Part shown: one piece after another, positions 33,906 to 43,401 of the stretch | How the letters are laid out: each line of letters begins with the position of its first letter | How positions within the stretch are numbered: position 1 is the stretch's first letter | NCBI GenBank assembly: GCA_022600345.1 | Contig: JAHZKP010000099.1 | Coordinates: 50,797-114,796, forward strand | Reading direction: 5' to 3' | Length of the DNA: 64,000 nucleotides | Source of the DNA: Alphaproteobacteria bacterium | GTDB taxonomy: Bacteria; Pseudomonadota; Alphaproteobacteria; Rhizobiales; Hyphomicrobiaceae | Made by a program: the position numbers and the translations under genes | Notes under the pieces: model-generated | Databases searched by the model: none | What the model was told of the DNA's origin: nothing | What the model saw: only the letters and a program-made list of their open reading frames with translations

Positions 33906-35570
33906 ATGGCTGCAACCAAAAACAGCGAGGAGATGTCCGGCCTCTCCGATGCGCTCGCCGTAATCGGCGCAGGCCTCGGGGCACTAATCGGCATCTACCT
34001 GGCGGTGTTTTCCGCAGACCCAGTGATGAAATTCCACGGCGCCCTTCTGGGCGCGACAGCAGTGCTCTGTGCACTCTACGTGATTTCGTCAATGGCTGGA
34101 AAATCAACCACCGAACGACCATTCTACCATGACGGCCCGATCAAATTCGCTTCTGTTGCGGCCGTGTTCTGGGGCATCGCCGGCTTTGTTGTTGGCGCGA
34201 TTATCGCATGGCAATTGGCCTTCCCGGCCCTCAATTTCGACCTGCCCTGGACGAGTTTCGGGCGCCTGCGTCCGCTACACACTTCCGCGGTGATCTTTGC
34301 ATTTGGCGGCAATGCCCTGATTGCAACCTCGTTCTATGTTGCTCAGCGCACCTGTCAGGCGCGTCTGTTTGGCAAATGGTCCCCATGGTTTGTCGTCATT
34401 GGCTATAACCTGTTCATCGTTATTGCCGGCACCGGCTATATCCTGGGCGTAACGCAGAGCAAGGAATACGCTGAACCCGAATGGTATGCTGACCTCTGGC
34501 TGACGATTGTCTGGGTGGTTTATCTGATCGTATTCGGCGGCACGCTACTCAAGCGCAAAGAACCCCACATTTATGTGGCCAACTGGTTCTACCTTTCCTT
34601 CATCCTGACCGTTGCGATGCTGCACATCGTCAACAACCTCGCCGTCCCGGTCTCATTCACGGGAACCAAGAGCTACGCCTTGTTCTCGGGCGTTCAGGAC
34701 GCGATGACGCAATGGTGGTACGGCCATAACGCGGTCGGCTTCTTCCTGACCGCCGGCTTTCTGGGCATGATGTACTACTTCATTCCCAAGCGCGCCGAAC
34801 GGCCGGTCTATTCCTACCGCCTGTCGATCGTGCACTTCTGGTCGCTGATCTTCCTCTACATCTGGGCCGGTCCGCACCACCTGCACTATACGGCTCTCCC
34901 CGATTGGGCGCAGACCCTTGGAATGACCTTCTCGATCATTCTGTGGATGCCTTCATGGGGCGGCATGATCAACGGTCTGATGACGTTGTCGGGAGCATGG
35001 GACAAGCTTCGCACGGACCCGGTGATCCGCATGATGGTTGTCTCGGTTGCCTTCTACGGCATGTCGACCTTCGAGGGCCCGCTGATGTCCATCAAGGCCG
35101 TCAACTCACTCTCCCACTACACTGACTGGACCATCGGTCACGTGCACTCGGGCGCCCTTGGATGGGTTGGCATGATCTCGTTTGGCGCTCTCTACTGCCT
35201 GTTCCCATGGCTGTGGAACCGTCGCGGCCTCTATTCGATGCGCCTTGTCGAGTGGCACTTCTGGATCTCGACCATCGGCATCCTTCTCTACATCACCGCG
35301 ATGTGGGTTTCGGGTATCCTCCAGGGTCTGATGTGGCGCGCTTACGATGAACTCGGCTTCCTCAAGTACTCCTTCGTTGAATCTGTCGACGCCATGCACA
35401 TCCCCTACATCATCCGTGCAGGCGGTGGCACACTGTTCGTGATCGGCGCCCTGATGATGGCCTACAACCTCTGGCGCACGGCGCGCGGTGACGAACCAGT
35501 CGACGCCAAGAACCAGCCTCGGGTCGCCGCCGCTCCTGAAATCCGTGCAACGCTTGCACCAGCCGAATAA
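33906..35570 (+). CDS. ccoN: cbb3 cytochrome c oxidase subunit I
   Basis: CcoN is the catalytic haem-copper subunit that reduces oxygen at high affinity. The 554-residue multi-pass protein has the haem-ligand region around [20 protein letters not shown], the [13 protein letters not shown] block (copper and haem ligands) and [20 protein letters not shown] near the C-terminus. Start ATG 33906 is preferred to ATG 33888 because GGAGAA lies eight bases ahead and the chosen start gives the usual short N-terminus. It begins the ccoNOQP operon and carries a perfect FNR box upstream, so low oxygen probably turns it on. Confidence 0.95.
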   Translation: MAATKNSEEMSGLSDALAVIGAGLGALIGIYLAVFSADPVMKFHGALLGATAVLCALYVISSMAGKSTTERPFYHDGPIKFASVAAVFWGIAGFVVGAIIAWQLAFPALNFDLPWTSFGRLRPLHTSAVIFAFGGNALIATSFYVAQRTCQARLFGKWSPWFVVIGYNLFIVIAGTGYILGVTQSKEYAEPEWYADLWLTIVWVVYLIVFGGTLLKRKEPHIYVANWFYLSFILTVAMLHIVNNLAVPVSFTGTKSYALFSGVQDAMTQWWYGHNAVGFFLTAGFLGMMYYFIPKRAERPVYSYRLSIVHFWSLIFLYIWAGPHHLHYTALPDWAQTLGMTFSIILWMPSWGGMINGLMTLSGAWDKLRTDPVIRMMVVSVAFYGMSTFEGPLMSIKAVNSLSHYTDWTIGHVHSGALGWVGMISFGALYCLFPWLWNRRGLYSMRLVEWHFWISTIGILLYITAMWVSGILQGLMWRAYDELGFLKYSFVESVDAMHIPYIIRAGGGTLFVIGALMMAYNLWRTARGDEPVDAKNQPRVAAAPEIRATLAPAE

Positions 35571-35585
35571 GGGAGGCACATCAAA

Positions 35586-36317
35586 ATGCTTAGCAAACAC
35601 GGTGTCTTTGAAAGAAACGCCTGGCTCCTTTCGATCGGCATCCTGATTGTGGTGTCGATCGGCGGACTGGTACAGATCGCGCCACTGTTCTACCTCAAGT
35701 CGACAATCGAGAAGGTGGAGGGCATGCGCCCTTACTCCCCTCTCGAATTGAAGGGACGCGACATCTATATCCGCGAAGGGTGCTACCTGTGCCACTCGCA
35801 GATGATCCGCTCGCTTCGCGACGAAGTAGAACGTTACGGTCACTACAGCCTCGCTGCCGAGAGCATGTACGACCACCCCTTCCAGTGGGGCTCCAAGCGC
35901 ACCGGGCCTGATCTGGCGCGCGTTGGCGGCAAGTATTCGAGCGATTGGCACGCAGCCCACATGATCAATCCACGATCTGTGGTGCCAGAGTCGATCATGC
36001 CCGGATACCCCTGGCTGGCCGAACGCAAGGTCGATGCCGACGACATTGTCGAAGTCCTCAAGACCCAGGCAGCAGTCGGCGTTCCATACACTGACGAGAT
36101 GATTGCCAACGCCAAGACAGACTTGGCCGCGCAATCCGATCCCGACAGTGACGGTGCCGAAGACGTCGCAACCCGTTACCCCAAGGCCGTCGTCCAGAAC
36201 TTCGACGGCAATCCCGAAGAGGTAACCGAACTCGACGCCATGATCGCCTACCTTCAAATGCTGGGTACGCTGGTCGACTTCACCAAGTACGACGCAAGCG
36301 GACCCAACCTGCGATAG
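35586..36317 (+). CDS. ccoO: cbb3 oxidase monohaem cytochrome c subunit
   Basis: CcoO passes electrons from CcoP to CcoN. The 243-residue protein has one N-terminal membrane anchor and a single haem c site, CYLCHSQM, followed by the [20 protein letters not shown] region with the [12 protein letters not shown] block; a conserved Met in the MPGYPWL segment is the likely sixth ligand. It starts 15 bases after ccoN behind a GGGAGG leader. Length and motifs are those of standard alphaproteobacterial CcoO. Confidence 0.95.
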   Translation: MLSKHGVFERNAWLLSIGILIVVSIGGLVQIAPLFYLKSTIEKVEGMRPYSPLELKGRDIYIREGCYLCHSQMIRSLRDEVERYGHYSLAAESMYDHPFQWGSKRTGPDLARVGGKYSSDWHAAHMINPRSVVPESIMPGYPWLAERKVDADDIVEVLKTQAAVGVPYTDEMIANAKTDLAAQSDPDSDGAEDVATRYPKAVVQNFDGNPEEVTELDAMIAYLQMLGTLVDFTKYDASGPNLR

Positions 36318-36329
36318 GAGGACTAAACC

Positions 36330-36530
36330 GTGACCTACCAAACCGTAGCAGCATTCACGCAGAGCCTGTCGCTGCTGATTTTCGTGAGCTTGTTCATCGG
36401 CGTCGTCATCTACGCTGTTTGGCCTGGCAACCAGAAAGCTTTCGATCGAGCCAGCCGGCTACCGCTCGAAAACGATCCTGAACCAGGTCGTGAACCGAAC
36501 ATGCACCGTGATACCGGAGGCCGTACGTAA
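36330..36530 (+). CDS. ccoQ: cbb3 oxidase small subunit
   Basis: CcoQ is a short single-span protein that stabilises the oxidase. This 66-residue product has one hydrophobic segment (LLIFVSLFIGVVIYAVW) followed by a basic, Pro-rich tail with RASRLPLENDPEP, the typical CcoQ end. It starts with GTG behind AGGAGG. Its stop overlaps the first base of ccoP. Confidence 0.9.
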   Translation: MTYQTVAAFTQSLSLLIFVSLFIGVVIYAVWPGNQKAFDRASRLPLENDPEPGREPNMHRDTGGRT

Positions 36531-37405
36531 TGGCTGATAAAGGCAGATTTGACGAAGCAACAGGAACTCACACCACCGGCCATGTCTGGGACGACGACCT
36601 GGAGGAACTCAACAAGCCCCTTCCCAAATGGTGGCTCTACGTTCTCTACGCGTGCATCATCTGGGCAATCGTCTATTGGGTTCTTTATCCCTCTTGGCCG
36701 ATGATGACCGACTACACGAAAGGCACGCTCGGGTTCTCCCAGCGCGCCCTCGTCATGGAACAGGTGGCAGCCGGCAAAGCGGCCCAGGCCAAGTTCCGTG
36801 ATGCAATCGCCAAGGCGGAAATTTCGGAAATTCCAAAAAAGCCGGAACTTCTCAATTTTGCATTGGCCGGTGGCAAGGCGGCATTCGGCGATAACTGTGC
36901 TCCTTGCCACGGCCGTGGTGCCCAGGGCTTCAAGGGTTACCCCAACCTCAATGACGACGATTGGATTTGGGGCGGCGACCTGGAAGCCATCCAGACCACG
37001 ATTCGCCACGGCATCCGCAGTAACGCCGACGACGATACCCGTGCCAGCGACATGCCAAAATTCGGCGAGGAAGACTTACTCGAAAAGGCCCAGATCAAGG
37101 ACGTGGCCGAATACGTGCTGTCACTCGGCGGATCTTCCAAAGACGCGGATGCCGCCGCGCGCGGCAAGGAGGTCTATGCTGAAAACTGCGCCTCATGCCA
37201 CGGCGAGAACGGCGAGGGCAATCAGGAATTGGGCGCCCCCAACCTCGCCGATGCCATCTGGCTCTACGGCGGCGACAAGGCCGACATCGTCACATCGATC
37301 AACACCGGCCGCGGCGGCGTGATGCCGCCATGGTCCCCCCGCCTTGATGACGTGACGATCAAGCAGCTTACCGTTTACGTCCACTCACTTGGTGGCGGCA
37401 AGTAA
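36530..37405 (+). CDS. ccoP: cbb3 oxidase dihaem cytochrome c subunit
   Basis: CcoP receives electrons from cytochrome c. It has an N-terminal KPLPKWWLYVLYACIIWAIV membrane anchor, the TGHVWDDDLEELN leader typical of CcoP, and two haem c motifs, CAPCHGRGAQGFKG and CASCHGENGEGN. At 291 residues it is full length. A GC-rich hairpin lies 12-56 bases behind the stop, followed by the ccoGHIS set. Confidence 0.95.
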   Translation: MADKGRFDEATGTHTTGHVWDDDLEELNKPLPKWWLYVLYACIIWAIVYWVLYPSWPMMTDYTKGTLGFSQRALVMEQVAAGKAAQAKFRDAIAKAEISEIPKKPELLNFALAGGKAAFGDNCAPCHGRGAQGFKGYPNLNDDDWIWGGDLEAIQTTIRHGIRSNADDDTRASDMPKFGEEDLLEKAQIKDVAEYVLSLGGSSKDADAAARGKEVYAENCASCHGENGEGNQELGAPNLADAIWLYGGDKADIVTSINTGRGGVMPPWSPRLDDVTIKQLTVYVHSLGGGK

Positions 37406-37416
37406 GCAGAAACAAG

Positions 37417-37461
37417 CCGGCCGGATTGATCGGTCTCAATGAGATCTGATCAACCGACCGG
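37417..37461 (+). terminator. Hairpin at the end of ccoNOQP
   Basis: CCGGCCGGATTGATC (37417-37431) pairs with GATCAACCGACCGG (37448-37461) apart from one mismatch and one bulge. An A-rich tail follows rather than a T-run. It may protect the message end or weaken read-through into ccoG. Confidence 0.45.
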
Positions 37462-37544
37462 TATCAAAAGAAAAATGGCGCGGCCTGCAACTGGCTTTTT
37501 CAAAGGTGTTCCCATCTTCTCAGGCCGATCGCATGCCGCGCCTA

Positions 37545-37594
37545 GCAGGCTGTTGACACGTGTCGCGACCCACATGCGTTTTTCAACAGCCTGC
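37545..37594. repeat. Short inverted-repeat element between ccoP and ccoG
   Basis: GCAGGCTGTTGA (37545-37556) and TCAACAGCCTGC (37583-37594) are perfect 12-base inverted repeats around 26 bases. GGCTGTTGA followed by an A-run (read on the minus strand) is typical of the ends of some insertion sequences, so this may be a MITE or IS trace. A neighbouring GCCAG/CTGGC hairpin lies at 37593-37614. Confidence 0.45.
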
Positions 37595-37695
37595 CAGCTT
37601 TTGAAAAAACTGGCACGACCGCCACGGCGACCTCAACACTCAACTGATCTCAGAGAATCGCCCCCGGTCGAACGCCAACAAGGATAGATACAGGC

Positions 37696-39264
37696 ATGTC
37701 AAACACCCCTGACAGCTACGTCATGCCCAAGACGGCATCTGCAGGTTCGCACGCAACCGATAGCGCCACCGCCGACACTCACCAAGGCCAGGCCGCGCCC
37801 GGCATCGACCGTCACGATGTCGAAGCCGTCAATGCTGTCGAGAACCGCCCACTTTACGCCGATCGCGTCGCCATCCACCCCAAGCGGGCCAAGGGCACGT
37901 TCCGCAATCTCAAATGGCTGGTCATGGCCCTGACCCTCGGCGTCTATTACGTCACTCCATGGCTCAGGTGGGACCGCGGCCCTGCGCTCCCCGACCAGGC
38001 CGTGCTCATCGACTTCGCCAACCAGCGTCTGTTCTTCGGCCCGATGGAGATCTGGGCACAGGAATTCTACTACGTCACAGGCCTGCTCGTTCTGGCCTCC
38101 CTGGCACTATTCCTCGTCACCGCGCTGGCCGGCCGCGTGTGGTGCGGTTATGCCTGTCCGCAAACCGTCTGGACCGACCTGTTCATCATGGTCGAGCGCT
38201 TCATCCAGGGAGACCGCAACGCCCGTCTGCGGCTTCAAAAAGCCCCCTGGAGCGCCGACAAGATTTGGAAGATCTCGATCACGCATGCGATCTGGCTTTT
38301 GATCTCGGTACTCACCGGCGGCGCGCTCGTCTTCTACTTCCGCGACGCCCCCACACTCGCCTATGAATTCGCGACCGGAACCGCGCCTTATATCGCCTAC
38401 GTTTTCGTCGGCGTATTCGCCGCCACGACCTACCTGCTTGGTGGCCTCGCCCGCGAACAGGTCTGCATCTACATGTGCCCCTGGCCACGTATCCAAGGCG
38501 CCATGTTCGATGATCATTCGCTTCTCGTCAGCTATCGTGAAGCACGCGGCGAACCCCGCGGCCCGCACAAGAAGAATGATACCTGGGAAGGGCGTGGCGA
38601 TTGCATCGACTGCAAGCAATGCGTCGTCGTCTGCCCGGTCGGCATCGACATCCGCGACGGCCCTCAACTCGAATGCATCCAATGCGCACTTTGCGTCGAC
38701 GCCTGCAATGAAATCATGGGCAAGATCGGCCGCCCTGGCAATCTGATCGCCTACGATACGTTCCACAATTTGGAAGCCGCCAAAACCGGCGGCACCGCAC
38801 CCGTCAAGATCTTCCGCCCCCGAACCATCCTTTACATGGTGGTGATCCCCGCCGTGCTGGCATTGATGACTTATGGCTGGGTCAACCGTTCAGAGCTTCA
38901 AGTCAACGTCCTGCGTGACCGCAACCCGCTGTTCGTGCGACTGTCCGACGGCGGCGTCCGCAATGGCTACACGGTTAAGATCCTCAACAAGCGTCACGAG
39001 ACCCGCACCTTCTCCATCGACGTCGAGGGCTTGCCCCCCGCAATAGAAAAGCCAAAGATTACGCTCGTCGGCTTCGCAGGCGATAACCCAAGAGTCGACG
39101 TGGCCCCCGACAACCTTCGAGCATTGCGCATTTATTTGTCGATGCCCGCCAGCTCAGTCAAGAAACTGACGAGTGACGCAACAGACCTGACCTTCGTTGT
39201 GACCGATACCGGCAACGGTTCCCAAACCCGGCGCGGCACACTGATTAGAACACCCAAGAGGTAA
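37696..39264 (+). CDS. ccoG: cbb3 oxidase assembly protein CcoG (ferredoxin-like copper reductase)
   Basis: CcoG is a membrane protein with two 4Fe-4S clusters that helps deliver copper to the oxidase. The 522-residue protein has several membrane segments, the CGYACPQTVWTDLF and CPWPRIQGAMFDDHSLLV blocks, and a bacterial ferredoxin region with CIDCKQCVVVCPVG and CIQCALCVDACNE. A C-terminal immunoglobulin-like domain of about 120 residues ends it. The first 55 residues are Ser/Ala/Asp-rich and not conserved. The ccoGHIS genes lie close together and probably form one transcription unit. Confidence 0.95.
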   Translation: MSNTPDSYVMPKTASAGSHATDSATADTHQGQAAPGIDRHDVEAVNAVENRPLYADRVAIHPKRAKGTFRNLKWLVMALTLGVYYVTPWLRWDRGPALPDQAVLIDFANQRLFFGPMEIWAQEFYYVTGLLVLASLALFLVTALAGRVWCGYACPQTVWTDLFIMVERFIQGDRNARLRLQKAPWSADKIWKISITHAIWLLISVLTGGALVFYFRDAPTLAYEFATGTAPYIAYVFVGVFAATTYLLGGLAREQVCIYMCPWPRIQGAMFDDHSLLVSYREARGEPRGPHKKNDTWEGRGDCIDCKQCVVVCPVGIDIRDGPQLECIQCALCVDACNEIMGKIGRPGNLIAYDTFHNLEAAKTGGTAPVKIFRPRTILYMVVIPAVLALMTYGWVNRSELQVNVLRDRNPLFVRLSDGGVRNGYTVKILNKRHETRTFSIDVEGLPPAIEKPKITLVGFAGDNPRVDVAPDNLRALRIYLSMPASSVKKLTSDATDLTFVVTDTGNGSQTRRGTLIRTPKR

Positions 39265-39266
39265 CA

Positions 39267-39779
39267 ATGTCCGCACAAAGCCCAAACATGAGCCAAGACG
39301 GCTGGACGCTTAAAGGCTGGCATGTCCTTGCCGCCCTGCTAGCGTTCTTTGGAACCATGATCGCAGCCAACGGCGTATTCTTGTACTACGCCATCACCAC
39401 TTTCACCGGTGTTGAAACGAGCGACGCCTACCGCAAGGGCGTCGCCTACAACGCCCGCTTGGAAGAATCCCGCCAGCTCGGAAAACTGGGCTGGCAGGGC
39501 AAGTTCAAGGTGAACGACGGTGTCATCGAGCTTGTGCTTGTCGGCGAGGACGGAACACCCGTGCGCGGCGTCAGGATCGACGGCAAAGTCGGTCGCCCGG
39601 CAACCGACCGCTACGATGCCCAGGCAAAATTCTCCGAAATCGGTGACGGCATCTACCGAAGCGACAAGCTCACCCTCGCGCCCGGCAACTGGATCGTCAC
39701 AGTGGAAGCCCGCGACCCCGTATCAAAGGACGCTTCCCCACGTTTCCGCCTGAAGGAACGCCTATGGCTCTCGCAGTAG
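39267..39779 (+). CDS. ccoH: cbb3 oxidase assembly protein CcoH/FixH
   Basis: FixH family proteins have one N-terminal membrane span (HVLAALLAFFGTMIAANGVF) and a periplasmic beta-rich domain with the GVETSDAYRKGVAYNARLEE block seen here. They help assemble the oxidase with CcoI and CcoG. The gene starts two bases after ccoG and its end overlaps ccoI by 16 bases, so it is coupled to both. Confidence 0.9.
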   Translation: MSAQSPNMSQDGWTLKGWHVLAALLAFFGTMIAANGVFLYYAITTFTGVETSDAYRKGVAYNARLEESRQLGKLGWQGKFKVNDGVIELVLVGEDGTPVRGVRIDGKVGRPATDRYDAQAKFSEIGDGIYRSDKLTLAPGNWIVTVEARDPVSKDASPRFRLKERLWLSQ

Positions 39780-41998
39780 ATTTCGAACCAGGCTCCACGC
39801 CTGAAGGAAAGGTCCCCGACAACCAGCGGGCATCCGCCGGCGAACGCTCCTCCGCACGCATCATCCTGGCCATCGAGAACATGAACTGCGGTGGCTGCAT
39901 GCGCAAAATAGAGCGCGTGTTGGATGAAACCGCTGGCATCGATACGGTCCGCGCCAACCTATCGGCAAAGCGTGTCACCGTTGAATTCAATCCCCGGCAG
40001 ACCGACACCGAAGGTGTTATCGCTATCCTCAGTGACGCCGGTTTTCGCGCCGCCGACCTGGCTCATAACGACCTTGATGATCACGCCCGCGCCGATCGCG
40101 ATCTATTGCTGAGGCTCGCCGTCGCCGGTTTTGCAGCAATGAATATCATGCTGCTGTCGGTTTCTGTTTGGGCCGGCCTGGCAAGCGACATGGATCACGA
40201 ACTGCGCGTGATGTTCCACTGGCTTTCCGCCCTGATAGCTCTGCCAACTGTCGCCTATTCGGGGCAACCGTTTTTTCGCTCCGCCCTGACCGCACTTAAG
40301 GCATGGCGCCTGAATATGGACGTGCCGATTTCCCTGGCCCTGCTACTCGCAGCCGGCATGAGTCTGACGCAAACCATTCGCGGCACGGAGCACGTCTACT
40401 TCGATGCCAGCGTATCGCTGATCTTCTTCCTGCTGATCGGCCGTTATCTCGACCAGAGCCTTCGCAGCCGCGCCAAGGGAGCAGCGCAAAACCTGCTCGG
40501 ATTGAAGTCCGGCTGGGCCACGGTACGCAACGAAGATGGCTCCAGCGAGCGCCTTCCTGCCCGCGCCATCCTGCCAGGCATGCGTATCCTCGTTGCCACC
40601 GGCGAACGCATCCCCGCCGACGGCCGCATTGTCTCGGGCACAACCGACATCGACGAACAACTCATCACCGGCGAAACCCTTCCGCGCACCGCAACGAAAG
40701 ACGCTGCCGTCTACGCCGGCACGCTATCCCTCACCGCCCCGATTGAAATCGAAGCCACCGCTGCCGATGACGATACGCTGCTCTCCGAAATCGCCCGGCT
40801 GATGGAAACCGCCGAGCAGAACAAGGGGCGCTACGTCCGGCTGGCAGATAAAGCCGCCGCGCTCTACGCCCCCCTTGTCCATGCCCTCGGACTGATAACC
40901 TTCCTTGCTTGGATGTTCTTGGGCGCCGGTTGGGAAACAGCTCTCATCACCGCCATCTCGGTCCTGATCATCACCTGCCCCTGCGCCCTGGCACTTGCCG
41001 TTCCCGCCGTCCAGGTTGCAGCAACCAGCCGCCTGTTCAAACACGGTGTCCTCATGACGTCAGCCGACGGCCTGGAGCGCCTGTCAGAGATCGATACCAT
41101 CGTCTTGGACAAAACCGGCACCCTGACCCGCGGCGAACCCCAACTGACCAATTCCGGCGAGATCTCCAACGAAACCCTCGCCGCCGCAGCCCGCCTGGCC
41201 GCCGCCAGCCGTCACCCCTACGCAAGAGCCCTCGTCAACGAAGCAAAGATCCGCAACCTGCCCATTCAGCCAGCCCAAAACGTTAGTGAAACGCCCGGCT
41301 CCGGCCTGCTACTCGACAATGCCGACGGCACTCAGGAACGACTTGGGTCAGCGACATGGTGCGGCGTCCCTCGCCCAACGGAACAATCAACAGAAGCCCG
41401 GGCATCATTGTGGTACCGCTCCGGCAAGCACAAGCCGGTAGCCTTCCATTTCGTCGACAAACTGCGCAGCGATGCCGCCGCCACCATTGCCAAAGCGAAT
41501 GCTGCGGGGCTTGAGGTAATTCTGCTGTCGGGAGACCGCTGTTCGGCAGTGGCGGATGCAGCCGAAGCCGCCGGCATAACAAAGTGGTACGGTGAACAAC
41601 GCCCTGATCAGAAAATTGCCCACCTTGAACAATTGAAGGCCGAAGGGCGGCGTGTCCTTATGGTCGGCGACGGTCTCAACGACGCCCCCGCGCTGGCAAC
41701 CGCACATGCCTCGCTGTCACCATCATCTGCAGCCGAAGTCAGCCAGATCGCCTCAGACGGCATCATCCAGGGGCCACACCTGGCACCCGTCATCGAAACC
41801 CTGGCGGTCGCACGCAAAACCAGACGGATGTCGTTGCAGAACTTCGCCATTGCCGCAGCCTACAATGCCATCTGCATTCCGCTCGCCATGGCAGGCTTCG
41901 TAACCCCGCTGATCGCAACGATCGCCATGTCGGCCTCCTCGATCCTGGTGACATCCAATGCGCTTCGGCTTACAAACACCCCACTGGAGCTGTCGTAA
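39764..41998 (+). CDS. ccoI: Copper-exporting P-type ATPase CcoI/FixI
   Basis: CcoI supplies copper for the cbb3 active site. The heavy-metal-binding domain has MNCGGC (C42, C45), followed by eight membrane segments, a phosphatase loop, the metal-site CPCALALAVP, the phosphorylation motif DKTGTLT, the SRHPYARAL motif of the nucleotide-binding domain and GDGLNDAPAL. All functional residues are kept, and the length of 744 is normal. The gene overlaps ccoH. The FixI subfamily is distinguished from CopA export pumps by its place in the ccoGHIS set. Confidence 0.93.
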   Translation: MALAVDFEPGSTPEGKVPDNQRASAGERSSARIILAIENMNCGGCMRKIERVLDETAGIDTVRANLSAKRVTVEFNPRQTDTEGVIAILSDAGFRAADLAHNDLDDHARADRDLLLRLAVAGFAAMNIMLLSVSVWAGLASDMDHELRVMFHWLSALIALPTVAYSGQPFFRSALTALKAWRLNMDVPISLALLLAAGMSLTQTIRGTEHVYFDASVSLIFFLLIGRYLDQSLRSRAKGAAQNLLGLKSGWATVRNEDGSSERLPARAILPGMRILVATGERIPADGRIVSGTTDIDEQLITGETLPRTATKDAAVYAGTLSLTAPIEIEATAADDDTLLSEIARLMETAEQNKGRYVRLADKAAALYAPLVHALGLITFLAWMFLGAGWETALITAISVLIITCPCALALAVPAVQVAATSRLFKHGVLMTSADGLERLSEIDTIVLDKTGTLTRGEPQLTNSGEISNETLAAAARLAAASRHPYARALVNEAKIRNLPIQPAQNVSETPGSGLLLDNADGTQERLGSATWCGVPRPTEQSTEARASLWYRSGKHKPVAFHFVDKLRSDAAATIAKANAAGLEVILLSGDRCSAVADAAEAAGITKWYGEQRPDQKIAHLEQLKAEGRRVLMVGDGLNDAPALATAHASLSPSSAAEVSQIASDGIIQGPHLAPVIETLAVARKTRRMSLQNFAIAAAYNAICIPLAMAGFVTPLIATIAMSASSILVTSNALRLTNTPLELS

Positions 41999-42014
41999 CC
42001 AAGGTCACCTCACC

Positions 42015-42200
42015 ATGACTGCACTGTCCTGGCTCATCCCCGCTGCACTGGCGCTAGGCCTTATCGGCCTGCTTGGCTTCCTGTGGGCACTGAGAAGCGG
42101 TCAATTCGACGACCTGGAAGGCGCCGCCTATCGCATCCTCGACGACGACCTGCCGCCCAAGGACGCCAACGACGACCGCGATCCCAAGAAACAAGGGTAA
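42015..42200 (+). CDS. ccoS: cbb3 oxidase maturation protein CcoS
   Basis: This 61-residue protein has a single membrane span (LIPAALALGLIGLLGFLWAL) followed by RSGQFDDLEGAAYRILDDD, the CcoS signature. It is needed for haem or copper insertion. The start at ATG 42015 fits the family better than in-frame starts inside ccoI. It ends the ccoGHIS operon. Confidence 0.93.
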   Translation: MTALSWLIPAALALGLIGLLGFLWALRSGQFDDLEGAAYRILDDDLPPKDANDDRDPKKQG

Positions 42201-42231
42201 CCGAGGAACCATTCCGCAGTAGAGCGCTTGT

Positions 42232-43062
42232 TCAGGCTTTCTCCGCCTCGGCACCTGACACCTCGCCCACAGGCTTATTGTGGATCAGGTCCTCATAGGC
42301 ATGCCACGTCGCATGACCAATCAAGGGAAACGCAACCGCCAGCCCGATAAACCCGGTTACGAGCCCCAAAGCCATGAAGCCTGCAATCAGGGCGGCCCAC
42401 AAAAGCATCGGATTAAGGTTCTTCAACACCGTCTCGACACTCAGTGACATCGCCGTCAGTGCATCGACACGATGCGTCATCAGCAACGGTATCGAGATAA
42501 CCGAAATCATGTAGGCAACCAGCGCCAACGCGCCGCCAACGATGGTGCCGACAATCAAAAGGCTCAATCCGTGCGTGGTAAACAGCAGCTCCGAAATGAA
42601 GTTCTCGATCGGTGGCAGGCTATGCGATCCAAAGAAGAGGGCGAACAACAAGAACGCGATCCTCAGCCATGCGGAAAACAAGAACAGCAGAACAAAACCC
42701 ATAAACAAGAGTTGTCCCGGAGACTTCATTTCCGGATGCAGAATCTGACCGAATTCGACCGGCTCACCAGCACTTCTGCGCCGTGATAGCTCATAAAGGC
42801 CCACCGCAAGCAGCGGCCCCAGAATAAGGAACCCGCCGGCCATCGCGATGACCACGGATTGCCAGCCAAACTGCGTCAGTCCGTAGGCGACAATCAACGA
42901 TATCACCGCGAAAACGGCACCATACGCGAGGCTGATCCCCGGCTTGGCGCACAAATCGCGCCATCCCGCCGCCAGCCATATCCACGGTCGGTCGAAAACC
43001 ACTGAATCGATGACGAAGTCTTTTGCAGTCTCACTAGCGACGCTATGCGTATCGGCGGCCAT
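42232..43062 (-). CDS. DUF2189 multi-pass membrane protein
   Basis: A 276-residue protein with about six membrane segments that matches DUF2189 (LAAGWRDLCAKPGISLAYG near the start, GPLLAVGLYELSRRRSAGE, IPLLMTHRVDALTAMSLSV and a closing GHATWHAYEDLI). Function is unknown. It is convergent with ccoS and often found near cytochrome oxidase genes in Alphaproteobacteria, so a link to respiratory membranes is possible. The upstream gap to manC is 339 bases with no gene seen. Confidence 0.85.
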   Translation of the reverse strand: MAADTHSVASETAKDFVIDSVVFDRPWIWLAAGWRDLCAKPGISLAYGAVFAVISLIVAYGLTQFGWQSVVIAMAGGFLILGPLLAVGLYELSRRRSAGEPVEFGQILHPEMKSPGQLLFMGFVLLFLFSAWLRIAFLLFALFFGSHSLPPIENFISELLFTTHGLSLLIVGTIVGGALALVAYMISVISIPLLMTHRVDALTAMSLSVETVLKNLNPMLLWAALIAGFMALGLVTGFIGLAVAFPLIGHATWHAYEDLIHNKPVGEVSGAEAEKA

Positions 43063-43401
43063 ATTTTACTCGTTGCTTTGAATGAAAAACCTGAACTCTG
43101 AGGGCGTCAGAATAATATAACTTTAGACTAAAGGCGACCGTTGAGATGAGTGAATTACGCATTGCAAAGAACTCCTGCGGGGTATTCAACGGGCGTTGGG
43201 TGACTTATGTCAGCCGGCCTGAGAACTTTAACATTGAGCAATAACTACGTTACATAGGCCGCGAAGCAATCCGGCCCCCCGGGATCAGCCCAAGCCATTG
43301 GCAACGACACCCACCTCGACGTGCCAATACGCCATGTTCTCGTCGCAGCATCATGCCGACTTGCCAGACCCAACGCCGCCCTGATTAAAGGCCCATCGCC
43401 G
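43063..43401. other. Divergent intergenic region, no gene seen
   Basis: This gap lies between the minus-strand DUF2189 gene and manC. No believable frame is present. It should carry divergent promoters; no operator is clear. Confidence 0.4.

Noticed and set aside
35106..36341. Minus-strand frame of 411 codons opposite ccoN-ccoO
   Set aside because: Covered by two well-conserved oxidase genes on the plus strand; an effect of GC-skewed codon use.
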